Below the pieces are notes generated by a model. That model did no database searches, was not told the DNA's origin, and saw nothing but the letters and a program-made list of their open reading frames with translations. This document shows positions 45,631 through 56,728 of a stretch of 64,000 nucleotides of DNA, one piece after another. A program made the position numbers and the translations under genes. Origin of the DNA: Limnohabitans sp. Jir61 (GTDB lineage Bacteria; Pseudomonadota; Gammaproteobacteria; Burkholderiales; Burkholderiaceae_C); NCBI RefSeq assembly GCF_003063545.1, contig NZ_NESD01000002.1, forward strand, positions 620,001-684,000. Reading direction: 5' to 3'. Every line of letters starts with the position of its first letter. Positions within the stretch are counted from its first letter, which is position 1.

Positions 45631-45716
45631 GCCTTGCGGGGTGAGCGGTGCAAATTGCGGCGCCATTCGTCGCGAAGCGATGTAAGCCGCGGTTTGTAAC
45701 GCTCACCCCGTAAGGC
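45631..45716. repeat. Long imperfect hairpin repeat, copy 2
   Basis: An 86-base imperfect palindrome: arms of about 31 bases (GCCTTGCGGGGTGAGCG with CGCTCACCCCGTAAGGC at the ends) around the inverted form of the copy 1 core. Core copies contain a small TCGC-N3-GCGA hairpin. The remaining gene-free bases, 45583-45630 and 45717-45808, show nothing else apart from presumed promoter sequence for the next gene. Confidence 0.8.
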
Positions 45717-45808
45717 AGCGAGTGAAATCTAACGGCGCAAAACCATTTCAAAGCACGCTGTAACTTTCTTCACACGCCAACCGCCAGTTTTGCCGTAAAG
45801 TGCAACGC

Positions 45809-47311
45809 ATGAACGCACCACTCACCTCCGACCAGCAAAACACCCTTGCCCGTGCCGAGCGCCAAGCTCAAGTGGTGCAAGCCCTGCTGCAAGTGCTGCC
45901 ACAGCACGCCCTGCTCTACACCACCGAGGACACCGTGCCTTACGAGTGCGACGGCCTCACCGCCTACCGCGCCCGCCCCATGTGTGTGGCTTTGCCCGAG
46001 ACCGTGGACCAAGTTCAAGCCGTGCTCAAGGCCTGTTACGCGCTAGACGTGCCCGTGGTCGCACGCGGCGCAGGCACCGGTCTGTCGGGTGGCGCGATGC
46101 CGCACACCATGGGCGTGACTCTGTCGTTGGCCAAGTTCAACCAAATTCTGAACATCGACCCCGTTGCACGAACTGCGGTGGTGCAGTGCGGTGTGCGCAA
46201 CCTCGCCATCAGCGAAGCGGTGTCGCAATACGGGCTGTACTACGCGCCGGATCCATCCAGCCAAATTGCTTGCACCATCGGCGGCAACGTGGCCGAAAAC
46301 TCAGGGGGCGTGCATTGTTTGAAATACGGCCTCACCGTGCACAACGTGCTCAAAGTAAAGGGCTTCACCATTGAAGGCGAACCAATTGAATTTGGCAGCG
46401 ACGCCCTAGACACCCCGGGCCTCGACCTGTTGCCCGTCGTCGTGGGCAGCGAAGGTATGTTGGCAGTGACTACAGAAGTGACCGTCAAGCTCGTGCCCAA
46501 GCCACAACTGGCCCGCTGCATCATGGCGAGCTTTGACGATGTGCGCAAAGCCGGCGACGCCGTGGCTGCAGTGATTGCCGCAGGCATCATTCCCGCCGGC
46601 TTGGAAATGATGGACGGCCCCATGACCGCCGCCGTGGAAGACTTTGTCCACGCCGACTACGACCTCAGCGCCGCCGCGATTTTGCTGTGCGAGAGCGACG
46701 GCACGCCCGAAGAGGTGGAAGAAGAAATTGGCCGCATGAGCGACGTGCTGCGCGGCTGCGGCGCAACCGCCATCACTGTGAGCCGCGACGAAGCACAACG
46801 CATGAAGTTTTGGAGCGGCCGCAAAAACGCGTTCCCCGCCTCGGGCCGCATCAGCCCCGACTACATGTGTATGGACAGCACCATTCCGCGCAAGCGTTTG
46901 GCTGACATCCTGCAAGCCATTCAAGAGATGGAAAAGAAATACCAACTGCGCTGCTTGAACGTGTTCCATGCAGGCGACGGCAACTTGCACCCACTGATTC
47001 TGTTTGATGCAAACGACCCCGACCAAATGCACCGCTGCGAACAGTTTGGCGCAGACATTTTGGAAACCAGCGTGGCCATGGGCGGCACGGTGACGGGCGA
47101 GCACGGCGTGGGCATCGAGAAGGTGAACAGCATGTGCGTGCAGTTCAGCGCCGAAGAAAACGAACAGATGTTTGGCGTGAAGCGAGCCTTTGACAGCAAG
47201 GGTTTACTGAACCCCGGCAAGGTCATCCCCACCCTGCACCGCTGTGCCGAATACGGCAAGATGTTGGTGCGTGCGGGGCAGATTAAGCATCCGGATTTGC
47301 CGAGGTTTTAA
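45809..47311 (+). CDS. glcD: FAD-linked oxidase, glycolate oxidase subunit GlcD-like
   Basis: FAD-binding 2-hydroxyacid dehydrogenase subunit. 500 residues from the ATG at 45809 (a GTG nine bases earlier is also open). The PCMH-type FAD motifs are ARGAGTGLSGGAMP and CTIGGNVAENSGG; the C-terminal domain ends with FHAGDGNLHP and TVTGEHGVGIEKV. GlcE and GlcF do not follow, unlike in E. coli, so its partners lie elsewhere or it is a D-lactate-type dehydrogenase. The end overlaps the small convergent gene by four bases. Confidence 0.88.
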   Translation: MNAPLTSDQQNTLARAERQAQVVQALLQVLPQHALLYTTEDTVPYECDGLTAYRARPMCVALPETVDQVQAVLKACYALDVPVVARGAGTGLSGGAMPHTMGVTLSLAKFNQILNIDPVARTAVVQCGVRNLAISEAVSQYGLYYAPDPSSQIACTIGGNVAENSGGVHCLKYGLTVHNVLKVKGFTIEGEPIEFGSDALDTPGLDLLPVVVGSEGMLAVTTEVTVKLVPKPQLARCIMASFDDVRKAGDAVAAVIAAGIIPAGLEMMDGPMTAAVEDFVHADYDLSAAAILLCESDGTPEEVEEEIGRMSDVLRGCGATAITVSRDEAQRMKFWSGRKNAFPASGRISPDYMCMDSTIPRKRLADILQAIQEMEKKYQLRCLNVFHAGDGNLHPLILFDANDPDQMHRCEQFGADILETSVAMGGTVTGEHGVGIEKVNSMCVQFSAEENEQMFGVKRAFDSKGLLNPGKVIPTLHRCAEYGKMLVRAGQIKHPDLPRF

Positions 47312-47648
47312 CCGCTACTTCTTGGGAAAATCCAAGCTGCTGCAGCGATAGCTGCAGCAATCATTGCGATAAAAAATGACCAAAACGTCCAGCGAGCTTG
47401 GTCTTTTGCAACTTGCCTAGCCTCTGTAGCAATTACATTTGCCTGCTTGGCAATCTCTAAGGTTTCTCTCTCCCTTTGATCTCTTACTAAATCACTGAGA
47501 GATTGTTTTTTGCCTGCTCGTGCTTGATCCAATTTTCAATATCAAATCGAAGCGGCGAACCTGGATGTCCAAATCCACCTTTTGCCATCTCAAGCAATAC
47601 GCCCTCCACCCCCAGCTTTTCTACCTCAGCCAAAACGTTCTTGTCCAC
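47308..47648 (-). CDS. Small membrane protein encoded in two frames (frameshift)
   Basis: Two overlapping minus-strand frames look like one protein. The first (47487-47648, GTG start with AAGAGG six bases before) gives 53 residues, including KGGFGHPGSPLRFDIENWIK. The second frame continues to 47308 with QSLSDLVRDQRERETLEIAK, a basic coiled stretch and a C-terminal membrane helix (FWSFFIAMIAAAIAAAAWIF). A -1 shift at 47505-47511 joins them into about 113 residues. It resembles small uncharacterised proteins with a GHPGSP-like motif, a coiled coil and a terminal membrane helix. It may be a programmed shift, a decayed gene or a base-calling error. Lies after yggS. Confidence 0.55.
47505..47511 (-). 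other. Slippery heptamer A AAA AAC
   Basis: In the frame of the upstream part the mRNA reads GCA AAA AAC, the X XXY YYZ pattern for -1 slippage, and the -1 frame is exactly the one that continues the protein. A weak stem (ATCTCT/AGAGAT) begins two bases downstream, closer than usual for a stimulator. Confidence 0.5.
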
Positions 47649-47691
47649 AGTCGCCTCTTTTGTTTATTTTTGCAAACGAAAGATAACAGAA

Positions 47692-48420
47692 CTATTTGCT
47701 GTAATCACGCCCCCCAAATATCGCCGTCCCCACCCGCACCATCGTGCTACCCGCCTGCACAGCGGCTTCTAGGTCACCCGTCATGCCCATCGACAGGGTG
47801 TCAAACCGGGGCAGGTTTAGCGCAGTTTTCACTTCGTCAAACAAGGCACGTGCTTTGGCGTGCACGGCTACTTGCGCGTCAAAGCCATCCACTGGGTCCG
47901 GGATGGTCATGAGGCCGCGCAATACCAAGCGGGGCAGTTTGGCCACTTCGGCGGCCAGCGCCAGCACGTCGGCAGGGGCGATGCCTGATTTGGTTTCGCC
48001 GCCGTCGATGTTGACTTGCAGGCACACGTTCAGCGGCGCTAAGTGCGCAGGGCGTTGGTCGCTCAGACGCTGAGCGATTTTGAGGCGGTCTACTGTGTGC
48101 GCCCAGTCAAAGTGCTCGGCCACGAGTTTGGTTTTGTTGCTTTGCATGGGGCCAATGCAGTGCCACACCAGTGCGGGCTGGCTGTCTTGCAAGGCTGTGA
48201 TCTTGTCCACGCCTTCTTGGATGTAGTTTTCGCCAAAGTCGCGTTGGCCGCTGGCAGCGACTTGGCACACATCGTCTGCGCTGAAAGTTTTGGACACGGC
48301 TAACAACTGCACGCTATCAGCAGCGCGGCCACTGGCGACGCAAGCCGCTGTGATGCGGGCTTGCACGGCGTGAAGCTTATCGCGCAGGGTGTTGCTGAAA
48401 GCGGTGTCTGTATTGCTCAT
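47692..48420 (-). CDS. yggS: YggS-family PLP homeostasis protein
   Basis: Carries pyridoxal phosphate and keeps the PLP pool in balance; no catalysis is known. 242 residues of the alanine-racemase-type barrel without a second domain. The PLP lysine is in LLAVSKTFSADDV (about residue 44), FGENYIQEG and WHCIGPMQSNKTK are family motifs, and SMGMTGDLEAAVQAGSTMVR binds the phosphate. It often sits next to pilT or proC; here proC is 22 kb away. Confidence 0.94.
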   Translation of the reverse strand: MSNTDTAFSNTLRDKLHAVQARITAACVASGRAADSVQLLAVSKTFSADDVCQVAASGQRDFGENYIQEGVDKITALQDSQPALVWHCIGPMQSNKTKLVAEHFDWAHTVDRLKIAQRLSDQRPAHLAPLNVCLQVNIDGGETKSGIAPADVLALAAEVAKLPRLVLRGLMTIPDPVDGFDAQVAVHAKARALFDEVKTALNLPRFDTLSMGMTGDLEAAVQAGSTMVRVGTAIFGGRDYSK

Positions 48421-48525
48421 GTTGGGGCTACTTTAACAAGGCGCGCACAGGTTACCTGCGTGACATGTGGGGGCGCTGTTCTGCCCCTATGATTCAGCGC
48501 AATTCAACCCTCCTCTGATACACAC

Positions 48526-49440
48526 ATGTCTAGCATCAACGCCAAAACCTACGAACCCGCCACCTCTGCCCACGTTGCCTTCATCGGCATGGGCGTAATG
48601 GGCTACCCCATGGCCGGCCACTTGGCCACCGCAGGCCACGCGGTGACGGTGTACAACCGTTCACCCGCCAAAGCCGAAGCTTGGGTGAAAGAGTTTGCCA
48701 ACAGCAAAGCCCCCAAGAGCGCACTGACCCCACGCGAAGCCGCCAAGGGGGCGAGCATTGTGTTTTGCTGCGTGGGCAATGACGACGATTTGCGCTCGGT
48801 GGTGTTTGGTGCTGACGGCATGCTGGCTGGCATGGAACCAGGCACCGTGTTGGTCGACCACACCACAGCATCCGCTGACGTAGCCCGTGAGATTTACACC
48901 GCCGCCAAAAACCTAGGCATCCACTTCATCGACGCACCTGTATCCGGCGGTCAAGGTGGCGCACAAAACGGCATGCTGACTGTGATGTGCGGCGGCGATG
49001 CGCCAGTGTTTGAACAAGTCAAACCTGTGGCCATGGCTTTCTCTCGCGCATTCACGTTGATGGGCGAACCAGGCGCGGGCCAGCTGACCAAGATGGTCAA
49101 CCAAATCTGTATCGCAGGCTTGGTGCAGGGCTTGAGCGAAGCGATTGCCTTCGGCCAAAAAGCCGGCCTCGACATGAACCTCGTGCTCGATGTGATTGGC
49201 AAAGGCGCAGCGCAAAGCTGGCAAATGGACAACCGTGGCAAGACCATGGTGGCCGACAAGTTTGATTTCGGCTTTGCCGTAGATTGGATGCGCAAAGACT
49301 TGGGACTGGTGTTTGACGAAGCCAAGCGCAATGGCGCTGTGTTGCCTGTGACGCAGATGGTCGACAAGTTCTACGGCGACGTGCAAGACATGGGCGGCAA
49401 GCGCTGGGATACATCTAGCTTGATCAAGCGTTTGCGTTAA
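48526..49440 (+). CDS. 3-hydroxyisobutyrate dehydrogenase-family NAD(P) oxidoreductase
   Basis: Beta-hydroxyacid dehydrogenase of 304 residues. The Rossmann motif FIGMGVMGYPMAGHLATAGH at about residues 19-38 binds NAD(P); DAPVSGGQGGAQNG is the substrate-binding motif; the catalytic Lys lies in GAGQLTKMVNQ. Candidates are 3-hydroxyisobutyrate, tartronate semialdehyde or glyoxylate/succinic semialdehyde reductase; the sequence alone does not decide. Single gene with its own terminator. Confidence 0.9.
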   Translation: MSSINAKTYEPATSAHVAFIGMGVMGYPMAGHLATAGHAVTVYNRSPAKAEAWVKEFANSKAPKSALTPREAAKGASIVFCCVGNDDDLRSVVFGADGMLAGMEPGTVLVDHTTASADVAREIYTAAKNLGIHFIDAPVSGGQGGAQNGMLTVMCGGDAPVFEQVKPVAMAFSRAFTLMGEPGAGQLTKMVNQICIAGLVQGLSEAIAFGQKAGLDMNLVLDVIGKGAAQSWQMDNRGKTMVADKFDFGFAVDWMRKDLGLVFDEAKRNGAVLPVTQMVDKFYGDVQDMGGKRWDTSSLIKRLR

Positions 49441-49454
49441 ACCAAACGCGCAGC

Positions 49455-49482
49455 AAAAAGCCCCGCGAAGCGGGGCTTTTTT
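49455..49482. terminator. Terminator between convergent genes
   Basis: AAAAAGCCCCG/CGGGGCTTTTT with a five-base loop; A and T runs on both sides allow use in both directions, for the dehydrogenase gene and for dolP. Confidence 0.92.
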
Positions 49483-49501
49483 GACTGTTGATCTGCTAGC
49501 T

Positions 49502-50823
<1,322 letters not shown>

Positions 50824-50830
50824 CTATTGG

Positions 50831-51220
50831 TCATTGGGCGTCAAAAGCAGCTTTAAACCACTGTAATTCATCGCCTTCGACGGCGACCACGTCAAACCTA
50901 CATGGGGGAACCTTGCGCAATTTCAACAGGTAATGCTGGGCGGCAAATACGATTCGCCGTTGCTTGACTAAGGTAACACTGGCTAAGGCCCCTCCATGCA
51001 AGGCTTTTTGCCGCTTTCGGACTTCCACAAACAGCAACGTCCCATCTGTATCCCTCATCACCAAATCTATTTCGCCCCCACCCCGTCCAGGCGTCCGATA
51101 ATTGCGCTGCACCAGTTGCAAGCCTTTGCCTTGTAGATAGTGCAACGCGCGGTCTTCAGCCGCATCTCCTTTTTGCTTGGTGGTTGATTGCTTTTGCGTT
51201 TGACCATTAGGTTTGTTCAC
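50831..51220 (-). CDS. yraN: UPF0102 family protein YraN
   Basis: Nuclease-fold protein of 129 residues of unknown role. The restriction-endonuclease-like core is visible: GDAAEDRALHYL, then RNYRTPGRGGGEIDLV and LLFVEVRKRQ, that is Glu, Asp and Glu-x-Arg/Lys residues of a PD-(D/E)XK site. First gene of yraN-diaA-dolP, and divergent from rsmI with only 12 bases between start codons, so their promoters overlap. Confidence 0.93.
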   Translation of the reverse strand: MNKPNGQTQKQSTTKQKGDAAEDRALHYLQGKGLQLVQRNYRTPGRGGGEIDLVMRDTDGTLLFVEVRKRQKALHGGALASVTLVKQRRIVFAAQHYLLKLRKVPPCRFDVVAVEGDELQWFKAAFDAQ

Positions 51221-51232
51221 AGTACCTCCTTG

Positions 51233-52147
51233 ATGAACGCCAACTTTGATTCCGCTTTATCTGCTGCGCACGCCGCTGCCGCTTCTCAAAATAACCCAAC
51301 AGGTGCGCTGTATGTGGTGGCGACGCCCATCGGTAACTTGGCCGACATCAGCTTGCGTGCTCTGCATGTATTGAGTCTTTGCGACACGCTGGCTTGTGAG
51401 GACACGCGTCACTCACAAACTTTGTTGCGTGCCTACGGCATCGACAAGTCTTCAGCCTATTGGTTGGCCGTGCATCAACACAACGAAGCTGAAGCGGCTG
51501 AAGAAGTCATTCGTCGCCTACAAGCTGGCCAACGTGTTGCCTACGTGAGCGATGCAGGCACACCCGCCGTGAGTGACCCTGGCGCGCGCTTGACTTGGCA
51601 AGTGCAGAGTGCAGGCTTGCGCGTGGTCCCCCTGCCAGGCGCAAGCAGCGTGACTGCGTTGCTGAGTGCGTGTGGCACACCTGCACATGATTCGTCTGGC
51701 TTTGTGTTTGTTGGCTTCTTGCCATCCAAAGCAACCGAACGTGGACACGCTGTGGATGTGCTTGCACACGAGCCCCGCACACAAGTGTTACTAGAAGCGC
51801 CTCATCGTATCGAAGCTCTTGCAGCGGCTTTGGGTGTGTTGGGTGATCGCCCTGTGACTGTTGGCCGCGAGTTGACTAAGCAATTTGAAGAAATCGCCAC
51901 CATGGCAGCCAAAGATTTGACGGCATGGTTGCAAGGCAATCCTCAGCGCACACGTGGAGAATTTGCGTTGGTTGTGCATGCGCAAGCACAAGAACGCGCA
52001 GAGGGTGCAGACAACGATCGACTGCTGAACATCTTGATGCAGGAGCTACCACTCAAGACTGCCGTCAAAGTGGCGTCGGAGATTAGTGGTGAAGCTAAAA
52101 ATGCACTGTATGACCGTGCATTGCTTTTGAAAAATGCGGTTGATTAA
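51233..52147 (+). CDS. rsmI: 16S rRNA 2'-O-methyltransferase RsmI
   Basis: Methylates the ribose of C1402 in 16S rRNA at the decoding site, using SAM. 304 residues from the ATG at 51233. TP-methylase motifs: VVATPIGNLADISLRAL (about 26-42), ACEDTRHSQTLL, YVSDAGTPAVSDPGARL and VPLPGASSVTALLSACG. It continues to FVGFLPSKATER, as in YraL. The conserved rsmI/yraN neighbourhood is preserved, here divergent. Confidence 0.95.
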   Translation: MNANFDSALSAAHAAAASQNNPTGALYVVATPIGNLADISLRALHVLSLCDTLACEDTRHSQTLLRAYGIDKSSAYWLAVHQHNEAEAAEEVIRRLQAGQRVAYVSDAGTPAVSDPGARLTWQVQSAGLRVVPLPGASSVTALLSACGTPAHDSSGFVFVGFLPSKATERGHAVDVLAHEPRTQVLLEAPHRIEALAAALGVLGDRPVTVGRELTKQFEEIATMAAKDLTAWLQGNPQRTRGEFALVVHAQAQERAEGADNDRLLNILMQELPLKTAVKVASEISGEAKNALYDRALLLKNAVD

Positions 52148-52150
52148 GAA

Positions 52151-52226
52151 TGGTGCGGCTGGCGGGGATCGAACCCACGACCCTTGGCTTCGGAGGCCAA
52201 TACTCTATCCACTGAGCTACAGCCGC
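52151..52226 (-). tRNA. tRNA-Arg (CCG)
   Basis: A 76-base cloverleaf with encoded CCA; acceptor GCGGCTG pairs with CAGCCGC, the anticodon loop is CTCCGAA, and TTCGATC is in the T loop. It reads CGG codons. Transcribed towards rsmI. Confidence 0.97.
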
Positions 52227-52242
52227 ACGCTGTAAGCTGTTG

Positions 52243-52264
52243 ATTGTAGGTGCCCCGCTATAAT
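52243..52264. promoter_or_regulatory. Divergent -10 boxes of tRNA-Arg and the cytochrome gene
   Basis: TATAAT at 52259-52264 (plus) lies 38 bases before the cytochrome start; TACAAT on the minus strand (52243-52248) lies 17 bases before the tRNA 5' end. The -35 boxes are poor in both. Confidence 0.45.
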
Positions 52265-52301
52265 TTCTTTAGTTTTAGAGTTAGTCCACAGGATTTTTGC
52301 A

Positions 52302-52796
52302 ATGAGCCACGATAACCACGACCAATCCCACTCAACTTCTGACGTTTTCGTCTCTACGATGAAGACATTTGTTCTTCCCGTCCTCGTTGTGGTGGGTTTG
52401 ATTGCGTACATTGCTACGTCTTTCCGCCCACAAATGGCGACGACTTCTAACCCAAATGAAGCTCTTGAAGCTCGCATTCAAAAGGTTGGTGCAGTTGAAA
52501 TCAAAGACGCTAACCGTGCTGCACGTTCTGGCGAAGAAGTTTTCAAAGCTCAATGCTCCACCTGCCACGCTTCTGGTGCAGCTGGCTCACCTAAGTTTGG
52601 TGACGCTGCAGCTTGGGGCCCTCGCATCGCGAAGGGCTTTGATGCGCTGATGACGTCCGCGCTTAAAGGAAAAGGCAATATGGGCCCACAGGGTGGCGGT
52701 AATTTTGAAGACTACGAAGTGGGCCGTGGCGTTGCTTACATGGCTAACGCTGCCGGTGCTAAGTTTGCTGAACCGAAGAAGCCTGAAGCTAAATAA
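52302..52796 (+). CDS. Membrane-anchored c5-type cytochrome
   Basis: Monohaem cytochrome c5 family protein of 164 residues. An N-terminal membrane anchor (FVLPVLVVVGLIAYIAT, about 23-39) holds it in the inner membrane; the haem motif is CSTCH at residues 85-89, and the distal Met is probably in GKGNMGPQGGGNFEDYEV. It should pass electrons in the periplasm, for example to a terminal oxidase. The N-terminal stretch before the anchor is rich in His, Asp and Ser. It stands alone, with its own terminator. Confidence 0.93.
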   Translation: MSHDNHDQSHSTSDVFVSTMKTFVLPVLVVVGLIAYIATSFRPQMATTSNPNEALEARIQKVGAVEIKDANRAARSGEEVFKAQCSTCHASGAAGSPKFGDAAAWGPRIAKGFDALMTSALKGKGNMGPQGGGNFEDYEVGRGVAYMANAAGAKFAEPKKPEAK

Positions 52797-52812
52797 GATT
52801 TTCAGCTTTTGT

Positions 52813-52839
52813 AAAAAACCGGTTTTGACCGGTTTTTTT
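52813..52839. terminator. Terminator between cytochrome and convergent gene
   Basis: AAAAAACCGGT/ACCGGTTTTTT around a four-base loop, symmetrical, so it can serve both strands. Confidence 0.9.
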
Positions 52840-52849
52840 ACGCCTCGGC

Positions 52850-53371
52850 TTACTGATTTTTTTGCGGGCTGCGCACGTAGCCAAAACGCTCAGGCAACTT
52901 CCGTGTTGGTACTTCTTGGGGCACCCACAACCCCATCTCTATGAACTCTGCAGCTTGCAGCACGTCTTGTGTGTGCACCAAGCCAAAGCCTTGCTCGGTA
53001 TCCAAGTACAGACGCCCATGCTCATCGACGATGCAGCGCTGCATGCGAGCGGGTTCCCCTGTGTGCGATTGAATACTTCCATCTGTCTGCAAACGCCACA
53101 CCCAAGGCGTGGCTTCTAACTCTACGTAGACGCGCTGTGGTCCATTTTGAAAATACCAACAGCCTTGCTTGTCGCTCGTGTAATTGCGGCCAATGAAGGC
53201 AATGAGTTTTTCATGTTGCAGGCGTGAGCCTTTGCTTTGCGTGAATGTGCCCAATGCTTGTGCTTGGTCATCACGCATGTACCAATCACCGCGTGCATCT
53301 AACCCTAGCCATCCAAAGCAATCGGGCACATTGGGCCACTTAGCCATGGCTTGTTTGACGAGATCATCCAT
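52850..53371 (-). CDS. Conserved Burkholderiales protein of unknown function
   Basis: A 173-residue cytosolic protein, rich in Trp and Tyr. Recognisable segments are AKWPNVPDCFGWLGLDARG at the start, LIAFIGRNYTSDKQGCWYFQ in the middle and FGYVRSPQ at the end. I have seen this family in many Burkholderiales, next to hydrolases of the YheT type, but do not know a function and do not give a DUF number. No catalytic pattern is apparent. It overlaps the yheT-like gene by eight bases. Confidence 0.8.
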   Translation of the reverse strand: MDDLVKQAMAKWPNVPDCFGWLGLDARGDWYMRDDQAQALGTFTQSKGSRLQHEKLIAFIGRNYTSDKQGCWYFQNGPQRVYVELEATPWVWRLQTDGSIQSHTGEPARMQRCIVDEHGRLYLDTEQGFGLVHTQDVLQAAEFIEMGLWVPQEVPTRKLPERFGYVRSPQKNQ

Positions 53372-54344
53372 TCTGTGTCATCCACTCCATCACTGCCCAT
53401 GGCATTTCTTGTAAATCGGCAGGGAATGTGCCCGATGCAAAACCCACATGTCCACCTTGTTCTGGTTGCCAAAGTGTGACAAGGTCACTCACTTGGCCTT
53501 GGGTAGGCAAGCAGCTTTCAGGGATAAACGGGTCATTGCGTGCATTCAACACCAATGCAGGCACTTGGATGCGCGACAGCCCTGGTTTTGCACTGGCCCT
53601 ATCCCAGTAATCATCTGTACTATTGAATCCGTGCAAAGGCGCTGTGAAGACGTTGTCAAACGCGTACAAGGTCTTGGCAGCCCTCAGCTCTAGCGGGTCA
53701 AATAAACCCGGAAATTGTGCAAGCTTTTGCATGGCGCGAGGCTTCATGGTGGCTAAGAACATGCGGGCATAAACCGCCTTGTTAAACCCTGTGTCAATGG
53801 CGTTGCCGCTGGCCGTTAAATCAATAGGCGAGCACACCGAAGCAATAGCTTGAAGCACTTGATTGGCCGAGTGCCCCACCTCACCCGCCCAACGCATAAG
53901 CGCATTACCGCCGAGCGAAATGCCGACAGCAAAGAGGGGGCCTTGATGCAGCATTTGAAAGCGGCTGAGCATCCACCCTACTTCTTCAAAGTCACCCGAG
54001 TGGTACGCGCGTGGAGCCCAATTGAGTTCACCACTGCATCCTCGGAAATGCGGCACAGCCATGTGCCATCCACGTAACTTCGCTTCTTGCGCAAAAGCTT
54101 GTGCATAGTGGCTACTGGATGAACCCTCTAAGCCATGGAACAGTACCAACAAGGGTGCATCGTCGGGTAAAGCAATCTCATCGTTACGCCAATCGACATC
54201 AACAAAGTCGCCATCTTGGGTGTCCCAACGCTCACGCTGCCAACGCGGCTTTGCGCCGACATAGCGTTGTGCCAGTTTGGCTGAATAAATCGTTTGTGCG
54301 TTACCGCCTAGTAACCACCATGGCGGTTGGTAATCCCAAATCAA
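53364..54344 (-). CDS. YheT-family alpha/beta hydrolase
   Basis: Hydrolase of 326 residues of the YheT/ABHD1-3 family. PPWWLLGGNAQTIYSAKL at the N-terminus is the family mark, VLFHGLEGSSSSHYAQ forms the oxyanion loop, the nucleophile elbow is GISLGGN, and the catalytic His is in QGGHVGFASG. Likely an esterase or lipase of unknown substrate. Start overlaps the stop of the SnoaL-like gene (ATGA). Confidence 0.9.
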   Translation of the reverse strand: MIWDYQPPWWLLGGNAQTIYSAKLAQRYVGAKPRWQRERWDTQDGDFVDVDWRNDEIALPDDAPLLVLFHGLEGSSSSHYAQAFAQEAKLRGWHMAVPHFRGCSGELNWAPRAYHSGDFEEVGWMLSRFQMLHQGPLFAVGISLGGNALMRWAGEVGHSANQVLQAIASVCSPIDLTASGNAIDTGFNKAVYARMFLATMKPRAMQKLAQFPGLFDPLELRAAKTLYAFDNVFTAPLHGFNSTDDYWDRASAKPGLSRIQVPALVLNARNDPFIPESCLPTQGQVSDLVTLWQPEQGGHVGFASGTFPADLQEMPWAVMEWMTQNG

Positions 54345-54790
54345 TGCAAGACCTGTGGCGCTTCGTGTGCTTCAGCATGGGCTGGTGCACTGCCTGGGCT
54401 GGCGTGGTGAGCCACCATGCGCCAGCCTTGTGCTGTGCGCTGATACACATTTGTGGCTACCACTACGGCTTCTTGCGTGCCATCGGTGGTCAGCAATGCC
54501 ACGCGCTCTATCACGTTGTGCATGGCACTGGTGAGGGATTCGACTTTGCAAATGTGTTCGGGTCGCGCAGCAATCGTTCCGTTGGCAAACATGGCTTCAA
54601 ACGCTGCACGAATACTTGCATTTCCAATCAAGCGGGGGCCGCCAGGATGCACGCACACGATGTCGTCTTCGTCTGCCCAGCAGCCCATGAGTTTTTCGAG
54701 ATCACCTGTTTGCAGGGCTTCGTAAAACTGGGTTTCAATCGCATCAGCTGTGCCGCCGACGGTGGCGGCTCGGAGTTTGGCTTTAGACAT
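54341..54790 (-). CDS. SnoaL/NTF2-like protein
   Basis: A 149-residue protein of the NTF2-like (DUF4440/SnoaL) cone fold. FYEALQTGDLEKLMGCWADE followed by CVHPGGPRLIG, then REHI/RPEHICKVESL and VATNVYQRTAQGWRMVAHHA, is the family pattern; these proteins are isomerases, hydrolases or just ligand binders. The C-terminus has a His/Glu/Ala tail. It is translationally coupled to the YheT-like hydrolase, so they may share a substrate. Confidence 0.82.
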   Translation of the reverse strand: MSKAKLRAATVGGTADAIETQFYEALQTGDLEKLMGCWADEDDIVCVHPGGPRLIGNASIRAAFEAMFANGTIAARPEHICKVESLTSAMHNVIERVALLTTDGTQEAVVVATNVYQRTAQGWRMVAHHASPGSAPAHAEAHEAPQVLH

Positions 54791-54825
54791 GGTTCAAATT
54801 GTCCACGTTTTTTAGAACTGGTAAT

Positions 54826-54857
54826 AAAAAAGCCCCGACCGTGAGGCAGGGGCTTTT
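54826..54857 (-). terminator. Terminator of the atp operon
   Basis: On the minus strand AAAAGCCCC and GGGGCTTTT around a 12-base loop, followed by a T run, 22 bases after the atpC stop. Confidence 0.88.
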
Positions 54858-54878
54858 GAACGCTGACGCGCTAGCAAA

Positions 54879-55295
54879 TTACTTGTGTGCGCGGTAGCGG
54901 CGCAAGGCCGACAATTCAGCAGCCAAGATGGCGAGCTCTGAACGAGCACGGGCCATGTCGACGTCTGATTTTGCGTTCTTAACGGCTTCTTCAGCTGCGA
55001 GTTTGGCTGCGTTTGCTTTTTCTTCGTCCATGTCTTTGCCGCGAACCGCGGTGTCAGACATGACGGTGACGCAGTCGGGTTGCACTTCAAGAATGCCACC
55101 TGCTACGAAAACAAACTCTTCACCACCATCAGCCGTGTGAATGCGCACCGAACCTGGACGGATGCGTGAAATCAGCGGCGTGTGGCGCGGATAAATACCG
55201 AGCTCGCCCGCCTCGCCTGGCAAGGCCACAAAGGTGGCTTCGCCGGAGAAGATCAACTCTTCTGCGCTGACAACATCTACGTGGATGGTACTCAT
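54879..55295 (-). CDS. atpC: ATP synthase epsilon subunit
   Basis: F1 central-stalk subunit and intrinsic brake on ATP hydrolysis. 138 residues; N-terminal beta sandwich ([36 protein letters not shown]) and a C-terminal helical hairpin (about 90-138). Last gene of the operon. Confidence 0.98.
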   Translation of the reverse strand: MSTIHVDVVSAEELIFSGEATFVALPGEAGELGIYPRHTPLISRIRPGSVRIHTADGGEEFVFVAGGILEVQPDCVTVMSDTAVRGKDMDEEKANAAKLAAEEAVKNAKSDVDMARARSELAILAAELSALRRYRAHK

Positions 55296-55303
55296 AGGAT
55301 CTC

Positions 55304-56722
<1,419 letters not shown>

Positions 56723-56728
56723 TTAAAA

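Noticed and set aside
45480..45808. Insertion-sequence remnant or integron attC sites
   Set aside because: No transposase or integrase fragment and no target duplication are visible; attC sites have conserved ends and variable loops, while here the loop core is conserved and the arms vary.
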